In this document: positions 1 to 15,400 of the stretch, piece by piece
Numbering within the stretch: position 1 is the stretch's first letter
How the letters are laid out: the number at the start of each line of letters is the position of its first letter
DNA from: Arachis hypogaea
Lineage: Eukaryota; Streptophyta; Magnoliopsida; Fabales; Fabaceae
Assembly (NCBI RefSeq): GCF_003086295.3
Contig: NC_092052.1
Location: 78,620,687 to 78,684,686, forward strand
Length of the DNA: 64,000 bases
Reading direction: 5' to 3'
The notes under the pieces: model-generated
What the model saw: only the letters and a program-made list of their open reading frames with translations
What the model was told of the DNA's origin: nothing
Databases searched by the model: none
Program-made: the position numbers and the translations under genes

Positions 1-3000
1 CGTGCTGACCCTCGTTTTTAAATGACGCTATCCCGAGGAGGACACCTAAAGGCGAGCCGTAATGGCCTCATCTTCGGCAGGCTCCTCCATTTTTTTTTCG
101 TTTTTTTTTACGTCGTGATGACTCTCGTTCTTTAAATGACGCTATCCCGAGGAGGACACCTAAAGGCGAGCCGTAATGGCCTTATCTTCGGCAGGCTCTC
201 CTTTTTTTTTTCGATTTTTTTTACGTCGTGCTACCTCGTTCTTTAAATGACGCTACCGAGGAGGACACCAAAGCGAGCCGTAATGGCCTCATCTTCGGCA
301 GGCTCCTCCATTTTTTTTCCGTTTTTTTTACGTCGTGCTGACTCTCGTTCTTTAAATGACGCTATCCGAGGAGGACACCTAAAGGCGAGCCGTAATGGCC
401 TCATCTTCGGCAGGCTCCTCCGATTTTTTTTTTTTTTTTACGTGCTGACCTCGTTTTTAAATGACGCTATCCCGAGGAGGACACCTAAAGGCGAGCCGTA
501 ATGGCCTCATCTTCGGCAGGCTCCTCCGATTTTTTTTTCGTTTTTTTTACGTCGTGCTGACTCTCGTTCTTTAAATGACGCTATCCGAGGAGGACACCTA
601 AAGGCGAGCCGTAATGGCCTCATCTTCGGCAGGCTCCTCCATTTTTTTTTTTTTTTACTCGTGCTGACCTCGTTCTTTAAATGACGCTATCCGAGGAGGA
701 CACCTAAAGGCGAGCCGTAATGGCCTCATCTTCGGCAGGCTCCTCCATTTTTTTTCCGTTTTTTTTACGTCGTGCTGACTCTCGTTCTTTAAATGACGCT
801 ATCCCGAGGAGGACACCTAAAGGCGAGCCGTAATGGCCTCATCTTCGGCAGGCTCCTCCGTTTTTTTTTTACTACGTGCTGACCCTCGTTTTTAAATGAC
901 GCTATCCCGAGGAGGACACCTAAAGGCGAGCCGTAATGGCCTCATCTTCGGCAGGCTCCTCCATTTTTTTTTCGGTTTTTTTTTACGTCGTGCTGACTCT
1001 CGTTCTTTAAATGACGCTATCCCGAGGAGGACACCTAAAGGCGAGCCGTAATGGCCTCATCTTCGGCAGGCTCTCCTTTTTTTTTCGTTTTTTTTACGTC
1101 GTGCTACCTCGTTCTTTAAATGACGCTAACCGAGGAGGACACCAAAGGCGAGCCGTAATGGCCTCATCTTCGGCAGGCTCCTCCATTTTTTTTCCGTTTT
1201 TTTTTACGTCGTGCTGACTCTCGTTCTTTAAATGACGCTATCCCGAGGAGGACACCTAAAGGCGAGCCGTAATGGCCTCATCTTCGGCAGGCTCCTCCGA
1301 TTTTTTTTTCGTTTTTTTTACTCGTGCTGACCCTCGTTCTTTAAATGACGCTATCCCGAGGAGGACACCTAAAGGCGAGCCGTAATGGCCTCATCTTCGG
1401 CAGGCTCCTCCGATTTTTTTTCCGTTTTTTTTACGTCGTGCTGACTCTCGTTCTTTAAATGACGCTATCCCGAGGAGGACACCTAAAGGCGAGCCGTAAT
1501 GGCCTCATCTTCGGCAGGCTCCTCCGATTTTTTTTTTTTTTACTCGTGCTGACCTCGTTCTTTAAATGACGCTATCCCGAGGAGGACACCTAAAGGCGAG
1601 CCGTAATGGCCTCATCTTCGGCAGGCTCCTCCGATTTTTTTTCGTTTTTTTTACGTCGTGCTGACTCTCGTTCTTTAAATGACGCTATCCGAGGAGGACA
1701 CCTAAAGGCGAGCCGTAATGGCCTCATCTTCGGCAGGCTCCTCCGTTTTTTTTTTTTTTTTACGTCGTGCTGACCTCGTTCTTTAAATGACGCTATCCCG
1801 AGGAGGACACCTAAAGGCGAGCCGTAATGGCCTCATCTTCGGCAGGCTCCTCCATTTTTTTTCCGTTTTTTTTACGTCGTGCTGACTCTCGTTCTTTAAA
1901 TGACGCTATCCGAGGAGGACACCTAAAGGCGAGCCGTAATGGCCTCATCTTCGGCAGGCTCCTCCGGTTTTTTTTTTTACTCGTGCTGACCTCGTTCTTT
2001 AAATGACGCTATCCGAGGAGGACACCTAAAGGCGAGCCGTAATGGCCTCATCTTCGGCAGGCTCCTCCGATTTTTTTTTCGGTTTTTTTTACGTCGTGCT
2101 GACCTCGTTCTTTAAATGACGCTATCCCGAGGAGGACACCTAAAGGCGAGCCGTAATGGCCTCATCTTCGGCAGGCTCCTCCGTTTTTTTTTTCGTTTTT
2201 TTTTACGTCGTGCTGACCTCGTTCTTTAAATGACGCTAACCGAGGAGGACACCTAAAGGCGAGCCGTAATGGCCTCATCTTCGGCAGGCTCCTCCATTTT
2301 TTTTCCGTTTTTTTTACGTCGTGCTGACTCTCGTTCTTTAAATGACGCTATCCGAGGAGGACACCTAAAGGCGAGCCGTAATGGCCTCATCTTCGGCAGG
2401 CTCCTCCGTTTTTTTTTACTACGTGCTGACCCTCGTTTTTAAATGACGCTATCCGAGGAGGACACCTAAAGGCGAGCCGTAATGGCCTCATCTTCGGCAG
2501 GCTCCTCCGATTTTTTTTTCGTTTTTTTTACGTCGTGCTGACTCTCGTTCTTTAAATGACGCTATCCGAGGAGGACACCTAAAGGCGAGCCGTAATGGCC
2601 TCATCTTCGGCAGGCTCCTCCTTTTTTTTTCGTTTTTTTTTACGTCGTGCTACCTCGTTCTTTAAATGACGCTATCCGAGGAGGACACCTAAAGGCGAGC
2701 CGTAATGGCCTCATCTTCGGCAGGCTCCTCCGTTTTTTTTTTTTTTTTACGTCGTGCTGACCCTCGTTCTTTAAATGACGCTATCCCGAGGAGGACACCT
2801 AAAGGCGAGCCGTAATGGCCTCATCTTCGGCAGGCTCCTCCATTTTTTTTTCGTTTTTTTTACGTCGTGCTGACTCTCGTTCTTTAAATGACGCTATCCC
2901 GAGGAGGACACCTAAAGGCGAGCCGTAATGGCCTCATCTTCGGCAGGCTCCTCCGTTTTTTTTTCGTTTTTTTTACGTCGTGCTGACCCTCGTTCTTTAA

Positions 3001-3400
3001 ATGACGCTATCCGAGGAGGACACCTAAAGGCGAGCCGTAATGGCCTCATCTTCGGCAGGCTCCTCCATTTTTTTTTCGGTTTTTTTTTACGTCGTGCTGA
3101 CTCTCGTTCTTTAAATGACGCTATCCCGAGGAGGACACCTAAAGGCGAGCCGTAATGGCCTCATCTTCGGCAGGCTCCTCCGTTTTTTTTTTTTTTTTTA
3201 CTCGTGCTGACCCTCGTTCTTTAAATGACGCTATCCGAGGAGGACACCTAAAGGCGAGCCGTAATGGCCTCATCTTCGGCAGGCTCCTCCATTTTTTTTC
3301 CGTTTTTTTTACGTCGTGCTGACTCTCGTTCTTTAATGACGCTATCCCGAGGAGGACACCTAAAGGCGAGCCGTAATGGCCTCATCTTCGGCAGGCTCCT
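1..3400. repeat. Satellite sub-block with weak higher-order order
   Basis: The monomers are close to consensus but carry many 1-bp losses, such as CCGAGG for CCCGAGG, ACTCGTG for ACGTCGTG and GACCTCG for GACCCTCG. The CTACGTGCTGACC monomer that marks the 4-mer further right appears only at wide intervals here (near 868 and 2420). I see no stable multi-monomer period. Confidence 0.7.
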
Positions 3401-6400
3401 CCGTTTTTTTTTTACTACGTGCTGACCCTCGTTGTTTAAATGACGCTATCCCGAGGAGGACACCTAAAGGCGAGCCGTAATGGCCTCATCTTCGGCAGGC
3501 TCCTCCGATTTTTTTTTCGGTTTTTTTTACGTCGTGCTGACTCTCGTTCTTTAAATGACGCTATCCCGAGGAGGACACCTAAAGGCGAGCCGTAATGGCC
3601 TCATCTTCGGCAGGCTCCTCCTGTTTTTTTTTTCGTTTTTTTTACGTCGTGCTGACCTCGTTCTTTAAATGACGCTATCCGAGGAGGACACCTAAAGGCG
3701 AGCCGTAATGGCCTCATCTTCGGCAGGCTCCTCCATTTTTTTTCCGGTTTTTTTTACGTCGTGCTGACTCTCGTTCTTTAAATGACGCTATCCGAGGAGG
3801 ACACCTAAAGGCGAGCCGTAATGGCCTCATCTTCGGCAGGCTCCTCCGATTTTTTTTCCGTTTTTTTTACGTCGTGCTGACTCTCGTTCTTTAAATGACG
3901 CTATCCCGAGGAGGACACCTAAAGGCGAGCCGTAATGGCCTCATCTTCGGCAGGCTCCTCCGTTTTTTTTTTACTACGTGCTGACCCTCGTTTTTAAATG
4001 ACGCTATCCCGAGGAGGACACCTAAAGGCGAGCCGTAATGGCCTCATCTTCGGCAGGCTCCTCCGATTTTTTTTTCCGGTTTTTTTTTACGTCGTGCTGA
4101 CTCTCGTTCTTTAAATGACGCTATCCGAGGAGGACACCTAAAGGCGAGCCGTAATGGCCTCATCTTCGGCAGGCTCCTCCGTTTTTTTTTTCGTTTTTTT
4201 TACGTCGTGCTTACCCTCGTTCTTTAAATGACGCTAAACCGAGGAGGACACCAAAGGCGAGCCGTAATGGCCTCATCTTCGGCAGGCTCCTCCATTTTTT
4301 TTCCGTTTTTTTTACGTCGTGCTGACTCTCGTTCTTTAAATGACGCTATCCCGAGGAGGACACCTAAAGGCGAGCCGTAATGGCCTCATCTTCGGCAGGC
4401 TCCTCCGGTTTTTTTTTACTACGTGCTGACCCTCGTTGTTTAAATGACGCTATCCCGAGGAGGACACCTAAAGGCGAGCCGTAATGGCCTCATCTTCGGC
4501 AGGCTCCTCCGATTTTTTTTTCCGGTTTTTTTTACGTCGTGATGACTCTCGTTCTTTAAATGACGCTATCCCGAGGAGGACACCTAAAGGCGAGCCGTAA
4601 TGGCCTCATCTTCGGCAGGCTCCTCCTGTTTTTTTTTTCGTTTTTTTTACGTCGTGCTTACCTCGTTCTTTAAATGACGCTAACCGAGGAGGACACCTAA
4701 AGGCGAGCCGTAATGGCCTCATCTTCGGCAGGCTCCTCCTTTTTTTTTCCGTTTTTTTTACGTCGTGCTGACCCTCGTTCTTTAAATGACGCTAACCGAG
4801 GAGGACACCAAAAGGCGAGCCGTAATGGCCTCATCTTCGGCAGGCTCCTCCATTTTTTTTTCCAGTTTTTTTTACTCGTGCTGACTCTCGTTCTTTAAGT
4901 GACGCTATCCCGAGGAGGACACCTAAAGGCGAGCCGTAATGGCCTCATCTTCGGCAGGCTCCTCCGGTTTTTTTTTTACTACGTGCTGACCCTCGTTGTT
5001 TAAATGACGCTATCCCGAGGAGGACACCTAAAGGCGAGCCGTAATGGCCTCATCTTCGGCAGGCTCCTCCGATTTTTTTTTCGGTTTTTTTTACGTCGTG
5101 ATGACTCTCGTTCTTTAAATGACGCTATCCCGAGGAGGACACCTAAAGGCGAGCCGTAATGGCCTTATCTTCGGCAGGCTCTCCTGTTTTTTTTTTCGAT
5201 TTTTTTTTACGTCGTGCTTACCTCGTTCTTTAAATGACGCTAAACCGAGGAGGACACCAAAAGGCGAGCCGTAATGGCCTCATCTTCGGCAGGCTCCTCC
5301 ATTTTTTTTCCGTTTTTTTTACGTCGTGCTGACTCTCGTTCTTTAAGTGACGCTATCCCGAGGAGGACACCTAAAGGCGAGCCGTAATGGCCTCATCTTC
5401 GGCAGGCTCCTCCGGTTTTTTTTTTACTACGTGCTGACCCTCGTTGTTTAAATGACGCTATCCCGAGGAGGACACCTAAAGGCGAGCCGTAATGGCCTCA
5501 TCTTCGGCAGGCTCCTCCATTTTTTTTTCGGTTTTTTTTACGTCGTGATGACTCTCGTTCTTTAAATGACGGTATCCCGAGGAGGACACCTAAAGGCGAG
5601 CCGTAATGGCCTTATCTTCGGCAGGCTCGTCCTGTTTTTTTTGTTTCGATTTTTTTTACGTCGTGCTTACCTTCGTTCTTTAAATGACGCTAAACCGAGG
5701 AGGACACCAAAAGCGAGCCGTAATGGCCTCATCTTCGGCAGGCTCCTCCATTTTTTTTCCGGTTTTTTTTTATGTCGTGCTGACTCTCGTTCTTTAAATG
5801 ACGCTATCCCGAGGAGGACACCTAAAGGCGAGCCGTAATGGCCTCATCTTCGGCAGGCTCCTCCGTTTTTTTTTACTACGTGCTGACCCTCGTTGTTTAA
5901 ATGACGCTATCCCGAGGAGGACACCTAAAGGCGAGCCGTAATGGCCTCATCTTCGGCAGGCTCCTCCATTTTTTTTTCGGTTTTTTTTACGTCGTGCTGA
6001 CCTCGTTCTTTAAATGACGCTATCCGAGGAGGACACCTAAAGGCGAGCCGTAATGGCCTCATCTTCGGCAGGCTCCTCCATTTTTTTTCGTTTTTTTTAG
6101 TCGTGCTGACTCTCGTTCTTTAATGACGCTATCCCGAGGAGGACACCTAAAGGCGAGCCGTAATGGCCTCATCTTCGGCAGGCTCCTCCGTTTTTTTTTT
6201 TTACTACGTGCTGACCCTCGTTGTTTAAATGACGCTATCCCGAGGAGGACACCTAAAGGCGAGCCGTAATGGCCTCATCTTCGGCAGGCTCCTCCGATTT
6301 TTTTTTCGGTTTTTTTTTACGTCGTGCTGACCTCGTTCTTTAAATGACGCTATCCCGAGGAGGACACCTAAAGGCGAGCCGTAATGGCCTCATCTTCGGC

Positions 6401-9400
6401 AGGCTCTCCTTTTTTTTTTCGTTTTTTTTACGTCGTGCTTACCTCGTTCTTTAAATGACGCTAACCGAGGAGGACACCTAAAGGCGAGCCGTAATGGCCT
6501 CATCTTCGGCAGGCTCCTCCATTTTTTTTCCGTTTTTTTTACATCGTGCTGACTCTCGTTCTTTAAGTGACGCTATCCCGAGGAGGACACCTAAAGGCGA
6601 GCCGTAATGGCCTCATCTTCGGCAGGCTCCTCCGGTTTTTTTTTACTACGTGCTGACCCTCGTTGTTTAAATGACGCTATCCCGAGGAGGACACCTAAAG
6701 GCGAGCCGTAATGGCCTCATCTTCGGCAGGCTCCTCCATTTTTTTTTTCGGTTTTTTTTACGTCGTGATGACTCTCGTTCTTTAAATGACGGTATCCCGA
6801 GGAGGACACCTAAAGGCGAGCCGTAATGGCCTTATCTTCGGCAGGCTCGTCCTGTTTTTTTGTTTCGATTTTTTTACGTCGTGCTTACCTCGTTCTTTAA
6901 ATGACGCTAAACCGAGGAGGACACCAAAAGTCGAGCCGTAATGGCCTCATCTTCGGCAGGCTCCTCCATTTTTTTTCCGGTTTTTTTTTATGTCGTGCTG
7001 ACTCTCGTTCTTTAAATGACGCTATCCCGAGGAGGACACCTAAAGGCGAGCCGTAATGGCCTCATCTTCGGCAGGCTCCTCCGGTTTTTTTTTACTACGT
7101 GCTGACCCTCGTTGTTTAAATGACGTATCCCGAGGAGGACACCTAAAGGCGAGCCGTGATGGCCTCATCTTCGGCAGGCTCCTCCATTTTTTTTTTCGGT
7201 TTTTTTTACGTCGTGATGACTCTCGTTCTTTAAATGACGGTATCCCGAGGAGGACACCTAAAGGCGAGCCGTAATGGCCTTATCTTCGGCAGGCTCGTCC
7301 TGTTTTTTTGTTTCGATTTTTTTTACGTCGTGCTTACCTTCGTTCTTTAAATGACGCTAAACCGAGGAGGACACCAAAAGTCGAGCCGTAATGGCCTCAT
7401 CTTCGGCAGGCTCCTCCATTTTTTTTCCGGTTTTTTTTTACTCGTGCTGACTCTCGTTCTTTAAATGACGCTATCCCGAGGAGGACACCTAAAGGCGAGC
7501 CGTAATGGCCTCATCTTCGGCAGGCTCCTCCGGTTTTTTTTTACTACGTGCTGACCCTCGTTGTTTAAATGACGCTATCCCGAGGAGGACACCTAAAGGC
7601 GAGCCGTGATGGCCTCATCTTCGCAGGCTCCTCCATTTTTTTTTTCGGTTTTTTTTACGTCGTGATGACTCTCGTTCTTTAAATGACGGTATCCCGAGGA
7701 GGACACCTAAAGGCGAGCCGTAATGGCCTTATCTTCGGTAGGCTCTCCTGTTTTTTTTTTCGTTTTTTTTACGTCGTGCTTACCTCGTTCTTTAAATGAC
7801 GCTAACCGAGGAGGACACCAAAAGCGAGCCGTAATGGCCTCATCTTCGGCAGGCTCCTCCATTTTTTTTCCGGTTTTTTTTTATGTCGTGCTGACTCTCG
7901 TTCTTTAAATGACGCTATCCCGAGAGGACACCTAAAGGCGAGCCGTAATGGCCTCATCTTCGGCAGGCTCCTCCGGTTTTTTTTTACTACGTGCTGACCC
8001 TCGTTGTTTAAATGACGCTATCCCGAGGAGGACACCTAAAGGCGAGCCGTGATGGCCTCATCTTCGGCAGGCTCCTCCAATTTTTTTTTTCGGTTTTTTT
8101 TACGTCGTGATGACTCTCGTTCTTTAAATGACGGTATCCCGAGGAGGACACCTAAAGGCGAGCCGTAATGGCCTTATCTTCAGCAGGCTCGTCCTGTTTT
8201 TTTGTTTCGATTTTTTTTACGTCGTGCTTACCTCGTTCTTTAAATGACGCTAAACCGAGGAGGACAGCAAAAGTCGAGCCGTAATGGCCTCATCTTCGGC
8301 AGGCTCCTCCATTTTTTTTCCGGTTTTTTTTACATCGTGCTGACTCTCGTTCTTTAAATGACGCTATCCCGAGGAGGACACCTAAAGGCGAGCCGTAATG
8401 GCCTCATCTTCGGCAGGCTCCTCCGGTTTTTTTTTTACTACGTGCTGACCCTCGTTGTTTAAATGACGCTATCCCGAGGAGGACACCTAAAGGCGAGCCG
8501 TATGGCCTCATCTTCAGCAGGCTCCTCCATTTTTTTTTTCGGTTTTTTTTACGTCGTGATGACTCTCTTCTTTAAATGACGGTATCCCGAGGAGGACACC
8601 TAAAGGCGAGCCGTAATGGCCTTATCTTCGGCAGGCTCGTCCTGTTTTTTATGTTTCGATTTTTTTTACGTCGTGCTTACCTTCGTTCTTTAAATGACGC
8701 TAAACCGAGGAGGACACCAAAAGTCGAGCCGTAATGGCCTCATCTTCGGCAGGCTCCTCCATTTTTTTTCCGGTTTTTTTTTACGTCGTGCTGACTCTCG
8801 TTCTTTAAATGACGCTATCCCGAGGAGGACACCTAAAGGCGAGCCGTAATGGCCTCATCTTCGGCAGGCTCCTCCGATTTTTTTTTACTACGTGCTGACC
8901 CTCGTTGTTTAAATGACGCTATCCCGAGGAGGACACCTAAAGGCGAGCCGTAATGGCCTCATCTTCGGCAGGCTCCTCCGTTTTTTTTTTCGGTTTTTTT
9001 TACGTCGTGCTTACCTCGTTCTTTAAATACGCTATCCGAGGAGGACACCTAAAGGCGAGCCGTAATGGCCTCATCTTCGGCAGGCTCCTCCTGTTTTTTT
9101 TTTCGTTTTTTTTACGTCGTGCTGACCCTCGTTCTTTAAATAACGCTAAACCGAGGAGGACACCAAAAGGCGAGCCGTAATGGCCTCATCTTCGGCAGGC
9201 TCCTCCATTTTTTTTCCAGTTTTTTTTACATCGTGCTGACTCTCGTTCTTTAAGTGACGCTATCCCGAGGAGGACACCTAAAGGCGAGCCGTAATGGCCT
9301 CATCTTCGGCAGGCTCCTCCGGTTTTTTTTTTACTACGTGCTGACCCTCGTTGTTTAAATGACGCTATCCCGAGGAGGACACCTAAATGCGAGCTGTAAT

Positions 9401-12400
9401 GGCCTCATCTTCGGCAGGCTCCTCCGATTTTTTTTTCGGTTTTTTTTACGTCGTGATGACTCTCGTTCTTTAAATGACGTATCCCGAGGAGGACACCTAA
9501 AGGCGAGCCGTAATGGCCTTATCTTCGGCAGGCTCTCCTGTTTTTTTTTTCGTTTTTTTTATGTCGTGCTGACCCTCGTTCTTTAAATGACGCTAAACCG
9601 AGGAGGACACAAAAGGCGAGCCGTAATGGCCTCATCTTCGGCAGGCTCCTCCATTTTTTTTCCAGTTTTTTTTACATCGTGCTGACTCTCGTTCTTTAAG
9701 TGACGCTATCCCGAGGAGGACACCTAAAGGCGAGCCGTAATGGCCTCATCTTCGGCAGGCTCCTCCGGTTTTTTTTTTACTACGTGCTGACCCTCGTGTT
9801 TAAATGACGCTATCCCGAGGAGGACACCTAAAGGCGAGCCGTAATGGCCTCATCTTCGGCAGGCTCCTCCGATTTTTTTTTCGGTTTTTTTTACGTCGTG
9901 ATGACTCTCGTTCTTTAAATGACGGTATCCCGAGGAGGACACCTAAAGGCGAGCCGTAATGGCCTTATCTTCGGCAGGCTCGTCCTGTTTTTTTTGTTTC
10001 GATTTTTTTTACGTCGTGCTTACCCTCGTTCTTTAAATGACGCTAAACCGAGGAGGACACCAAAAGGCGAGCCGTAATGGCCTCATCTTCGGCAGGCTCC
10101 TCCATTTTTTTTCCAGTTTTTTTTACATCGTGCTGACTCTCGTTCTTTAAGTGACGCTATCCCGAGGAGGACACCTAAAGGCGAGCCGTAATGGCCTCAT
10201 CTTCGGCAGGCTCCTCCGGTTTTTTTTTACTACGTGCTGACCCTCGTTGTTTAAATGACGCTATCCCGAGGAGGACACCTAAAGGCGAGCCGTAATGGCC
10301 TCATCTTCGGCAGGCTCCTCCGATTTTTTTTTCGGTTTTTTTTACGTCGTGATGACTCTCGTTCTTTAAATAACGGTATCCCGAGAGGACACCTAAAGGC
10401 GAGCCGTAATGGCCTATCTTCGGCAGGCTCGTCCTTTTTTTTTGTTTCATTTTTTTTACGTCGTGCTTACCTTCGTTCTTTAAATGACGCTAAACCGAGG
10501 AGGACACCAAAAGTCGAGCCGTAATGGCCTCATTTCGGCAGGCTCCTCCATTTTTTTTCCGTTTTTTTTACGTCGTGCTGACTCTCGTTCTTTAAATGAC
10601 GCTATCCCGAGGAGGACACCTAAAGGCGAGCCGTAATGGCCTCATCTTCGGCAGGCTCCTCCGATTTTTTTTTTCGGTTTTTTTTACATCGTGATGACTC
10701 TCGTTCTTTAAATGACGCTATCCCAGGAGGACACCTAAAGGCGAGCCGTAATGGCTTCATCTTCGGCAGGCTCCTCCGTTTTTTTTTGTTTTTTTTACGT
10801 CGTGCTTACCTCGTTCTTTAAATACGCTAACCGAGGAGGACACCTAAAGGCGAGCCGTAATGGCCTCATCTTCGGCAGGCTCCTCCTGTTTTTTTTTCCG
10901 GTTTTTTTTACGTCGTGCTGACCCTCGTTTTTAAATGACGCTACCGAGGAGGACACCAAAGGCGAGCCATAATGGCCTCATCTTCGGCAGGCTCCTCCAT
11001 TTTTTTTCCAGTTTTTTTTACATCGTGCTGACTCTCGTTCTTTAAGTGATGCTATCCCGAGGAGGACACCTAAAGGCGAGCCGTAATGGCCTCATCTTCG
11101 GCAGGCTCCTCCGGTTTTTTTTTACTACGTGCTGACCCTCGTTGTTTAAATGACGCTATCCCGAGGAGGACACCTAAAGGCGAGCCGTGATGGCCTCATC
11201 TTCGGCAGGCTCCTCCATTTTTTTTTTCGGTTTTTTTTACGTCGTGATGACTCTCGTTCTTTAAATGACGGTATCCCGAGGAGGACACCTAAAGGCGAGC
11301 CGTAATGGCCTTATCTTCGGCAGGCTCGTCCTGTTTTTTATGTTTCATTTTTTTTACGTCGCGCTTACCTTCGTTCTTTAAATGACGCTAAACCGAGGAG
11401 GACACCAAAAGTCGAGCCGTAATGGCCTCATCTTCGGCAGGCTCCTCCATTTTTTTTCCGGATTTTTTTTTATGTCGTGCTGACTCTCGTTCTTTAAATG
11501 ACGCTATCCCGAGGAGGACACCTAAAGGCGAGCCGTAATGGCCTCATCTTCGGCAGGCTCCTCCGGTTTTTTTTTTACTACGTGCTGACCCTCGTTGTTT
11601 AAATGACGCTATCCCGAGGAGGACACCTAAAGGCGAGCCGTGATGGCCTCATCTTCGGCAGGCTCTCCATTTTTTTTTCGGTTTTTTTTACGTCGTGATG
11701 ACTCTCTTCTTTAAATGACGGTATCCCGAGGAGGACACCTAAAGGCGAGCCGTAATGGCCTTATCTTCGGCAGGCTCGTCCTGTTTTTTATGTTTCGATT
11801 TTTTTTACGTCGTGCTTACCTTCGTTCTTTAAATGACGCTAAACCGAGGAGGACACCAAAAGTCGAGCCGTAATGGCCTCATCTTCGGCAGGCTCCTCCA
11901 TTTTTTTTCCGGTTTTTTTTTACATCGTGCTGACTCTCGTTCTTTAAATGACGCTATCCCGAGGAGGACACCTAAAGGCGAGCCGTAATGGCCTCATCTT
12001 CGGCAGGCTCCTCCGGTTTTTTTTTTACTACGTGCTGACCCTCGTTGTTTAAATGACGCTATCCCGAGGAGGACACCTAAAGGCGAGCCGTGATGGCCTC
12101 ATCTTCAGCAGGCTCCTCAATTTTTTTTTTCGGTTTTTTTTACGTCGTGATGACTCTCGTTCTTTAAATGACGGTATCCCGAGGAGGACACCTAAAGGCG
12201 AGCCGTAATAGCCTTATCTTCGGCAGGCTCGTCCTGTTTTTTATGTTTCGATTTTTTTTACGTCGTGCTTACCTTCGTTCTTTAAATGACGCTAAACCGA
12301 GGAGGACACCAAAAGTCGAGCCGTAATGGCCTCATCTTCGGCAGGCTCCTCCATTTTTTTTCCGGTTTTTTTTTACATCGTGCTGACTCTCGTTCTTTAA

Positions 12401-15400
12401 ATGACGCTATCCCGAGGAGGACACCTAAAGGCGAGCCGTAATGGCCTCATCTTCGGCAGGCTCCTCCGGTTTTTTTTTACTACGTGCTGACCCTCGTTGT
12501 TTAAATGACGCTATCCCGAGGAGGACACCTAAAGGCGAGCCGTGATGGCCTCATCTTCGGCAGGCTCCTCCAATTTTTTTTTCGGTTTTTTTTACGTCGT
12601 GATGACTCTCCTTCTTTAAATGACGGTATCCCGAGGAGGACACCTAAAGGCGAGCCGTAATAGCCTTATCTTCGGCATGCTCGTCCTGTTTTTTATGTTT
12701 CGATTTTTTTTACGTCGTGCTTACCTTCGTTCTTTAAATGACGCTAAACCGAGGAGGACACCAAAAGTCGAGCCGTAATGGCCTCATCTTCGGCAGGCTC
12801 CTCCTTTTTTTTTTCCGGTTTTTTTTACGTCGTGCTGACCCTCGTTTTTAAATGACGCTACCGAGGAGGACACCAAAGGCGAGCCATAATGGCCTCATCT
12901 TCGGCAGGCTCCTCCATTTTTTTTCCAGATTTTTTTACATCGTGCTGACTCTCGTTCTTTAAGTGATGCTATCCCGAGGAGGACACCTAAAGGCGAGACA
13001 TAATGGCCTCATCTTCGGCAGGCTCCTCCGGTTTTTTTTTTACTACGTGCTGACCCTCGTTGTTTAAATGACGCTATCCCGAGGAGGACACCTAAAGGCG
13101 AGCCGTGATGGCCTCATCTTCGGCAGGCTTCTCAATTTTTTTTTCGGTTTTTTTTACGTCGTGATGACTCTCGTTCTTTAAATGACGGTATCCCGAGGAG
13201 GACACCTAAAGGCGAGCCGTAATGGCCTTATCTTCGGCTGGCTCGTCCTGTTTTTTATGTTTCAATTTTTTTTACGTCGGCTTACCTTCGTTCTTTAAAT
13301 GACGCTAAACCGAGGAGGACACCAAAAGTCGAGCCGTAATGGCCTCATCTTCGGCAGGCTCCTCCATTTTTTTTCCGGTTTTTTTTATGTCGTGCTGACT
13401 CTCGTTCTTTAAATGACGCTATCCCGAGGAGGACACCTAAAGGCGAGCCGTAATGTCCTCATCTTCGGCAGGCTCCTCCGGTTTTTTTTTTACTACGTGC
13501 TGACCCTCGTTGTTTAAATGACGCTATCCCGAGGAGGACACCTAAAGGCGAGCCGTGATGGCCTCATCTTCAGCAGGCTTCTCAAATTTTTTTTTTCGGT
13601 TTTTTTTACGTCGTGATGACTCTCCTTCTTTAAATGACGGTATCCCGAGGAGGACACCTAAAGGCGAGCCGTAATAGCCTTATCTTCGGCAGGCTCGTCC
13701 TGTTTTTTATGTTTCGATTTTTTTTACGTCGTGCTTACCTTCGTTCTTTAAATGACGCTAAACCGAGGAGGACACCAAAAGTCGAGCCGTAATGGCCTCA
13801 TCTTCGGCAGGCTCCTCCATTTTTTTTCCGGTTTTTTTTTACATCGTGCTGACTCTCGTTCTTTAAATGACGCTATCCCGAGGAGGACACCTAAAGGCGA
13901 GCCGTAATGGCCTCATCTTCGGCAGGCTCCTCCGGTTTTTTTTTTTACTACGTGCTGACCCTCGTTGTTTAAATGACGCTATCCCGAGGAGGACACCTAA
14001 AGGCGAGCCGTGATGGCCTCATCTTCAGCAGGCTTCTCCAATTTTTTTTTTCGGTTTTTTTTACGTCGTGATGACTCTCCTTCTTTAAATGACGGTATCC
14101 CGAGGAGGACACCTAAAGGCGAGCCGTAATAGCCTTATCTTCAGCATGCTCGTCCTGTTTTTTATGTTTCGATTTTTTTTACGTCGTGCTTACCTTCGTT
14201 CTTTAAATGACGCTAAACCGAGGAGGACACCAAAAGTCGAGCCGTAATGGCCTCATCTTCGGCAGGCTCCTCCATTTTTTTTCCGGTTTTTTTTACATCG
14301 TGCTGACTCTCGTTCTTTAAATGACGCTATCCCGAGGAGGACACCTAAAGGCGAGCCGTAATAGCCTCATCTTCGGCAGGCTCCTCCGGTTTTTTTTTTA
14401 CTACGTGCTGACCCTCGTTGTTTAAATGACGCTATCCCGAGGAGGACACCTAAAGGCGAGCCGTGATGGCCTCATCTTCAGCAGGCTCCTCAAATTTTTT
14501 TTTTCGGTTTTTTTTACGTCGTGATGACTCTCCTTCTTTAAATGACGGTATCCCGAGGAGGACACCTAAAGGCGAGCCGTAATGGCCTTATCTTCGGCAG
14601 GCTCGTCCTGTTTTTTATGTTTCGATTTTTTTTACGTCGTACTTACCTTCGTTCTTTAAATGACGCTAAACCGAGGAGGACACCAAAAGTCGAGCCGTAA
14701 TGGCCTCATCTTCGGCAGGCTCCTCTGGTTTTTTTTTTTTTTACTACGTGCTGACCCTCGTTGTTTAAATGACGCTATCCCGAGGAGGACACCTAAAGGC
14801 GAGCCGTAATGGCCTCATCTTCGGCAGGCTCCTCCGATTTTTTTTTTACTACGTGCTGACCCTCGTTGTTTAAATGACGCTATCCCAAGGAGGACACCTA
14901 AAGGCGAGCCGTAATGGCCTCATCTTCGGCAGGCTCCTACTGTTTTTTTTTCGATTTTTTTTTACGTCGTGCTTACCTCGTTCTTTAAATAACGCTAAAC
15001 CGAGGAGGACACCTAAAGGCGAGCCGTAATGGCCTCATCTTCGGCAGGCTCCTCTTGTTTTTTTTTCCGGTTTTTTTTACGTCGTGCTGACCGTCGTTCT
15101 TTAAATGACGCTAAACCGAGAAGGACACCAAAAGGCGAGCCGTAATGGCCTCATCTTCGGCAGGCTCCTCCATTTTTTTTCCAGTTTTTTTTACATCGTG
15201 CTAACTCTCGTTCTTTAAGTGACGCTATCCCGAGGAGGACACCTAAAGGCGAGCCGTAATGGCCTCATCTTTGGCAGGCTCCTCCGGTTTTTTTTTTACT
15301 ACGTGCTGAACCTCGTTGTTTAAATGACGCTATCCCGAGGAGGACACCTAAATGCGAGCTGTAATGGCCTCATCTTCGGCAGGCTCCTCCAATTTTTTTT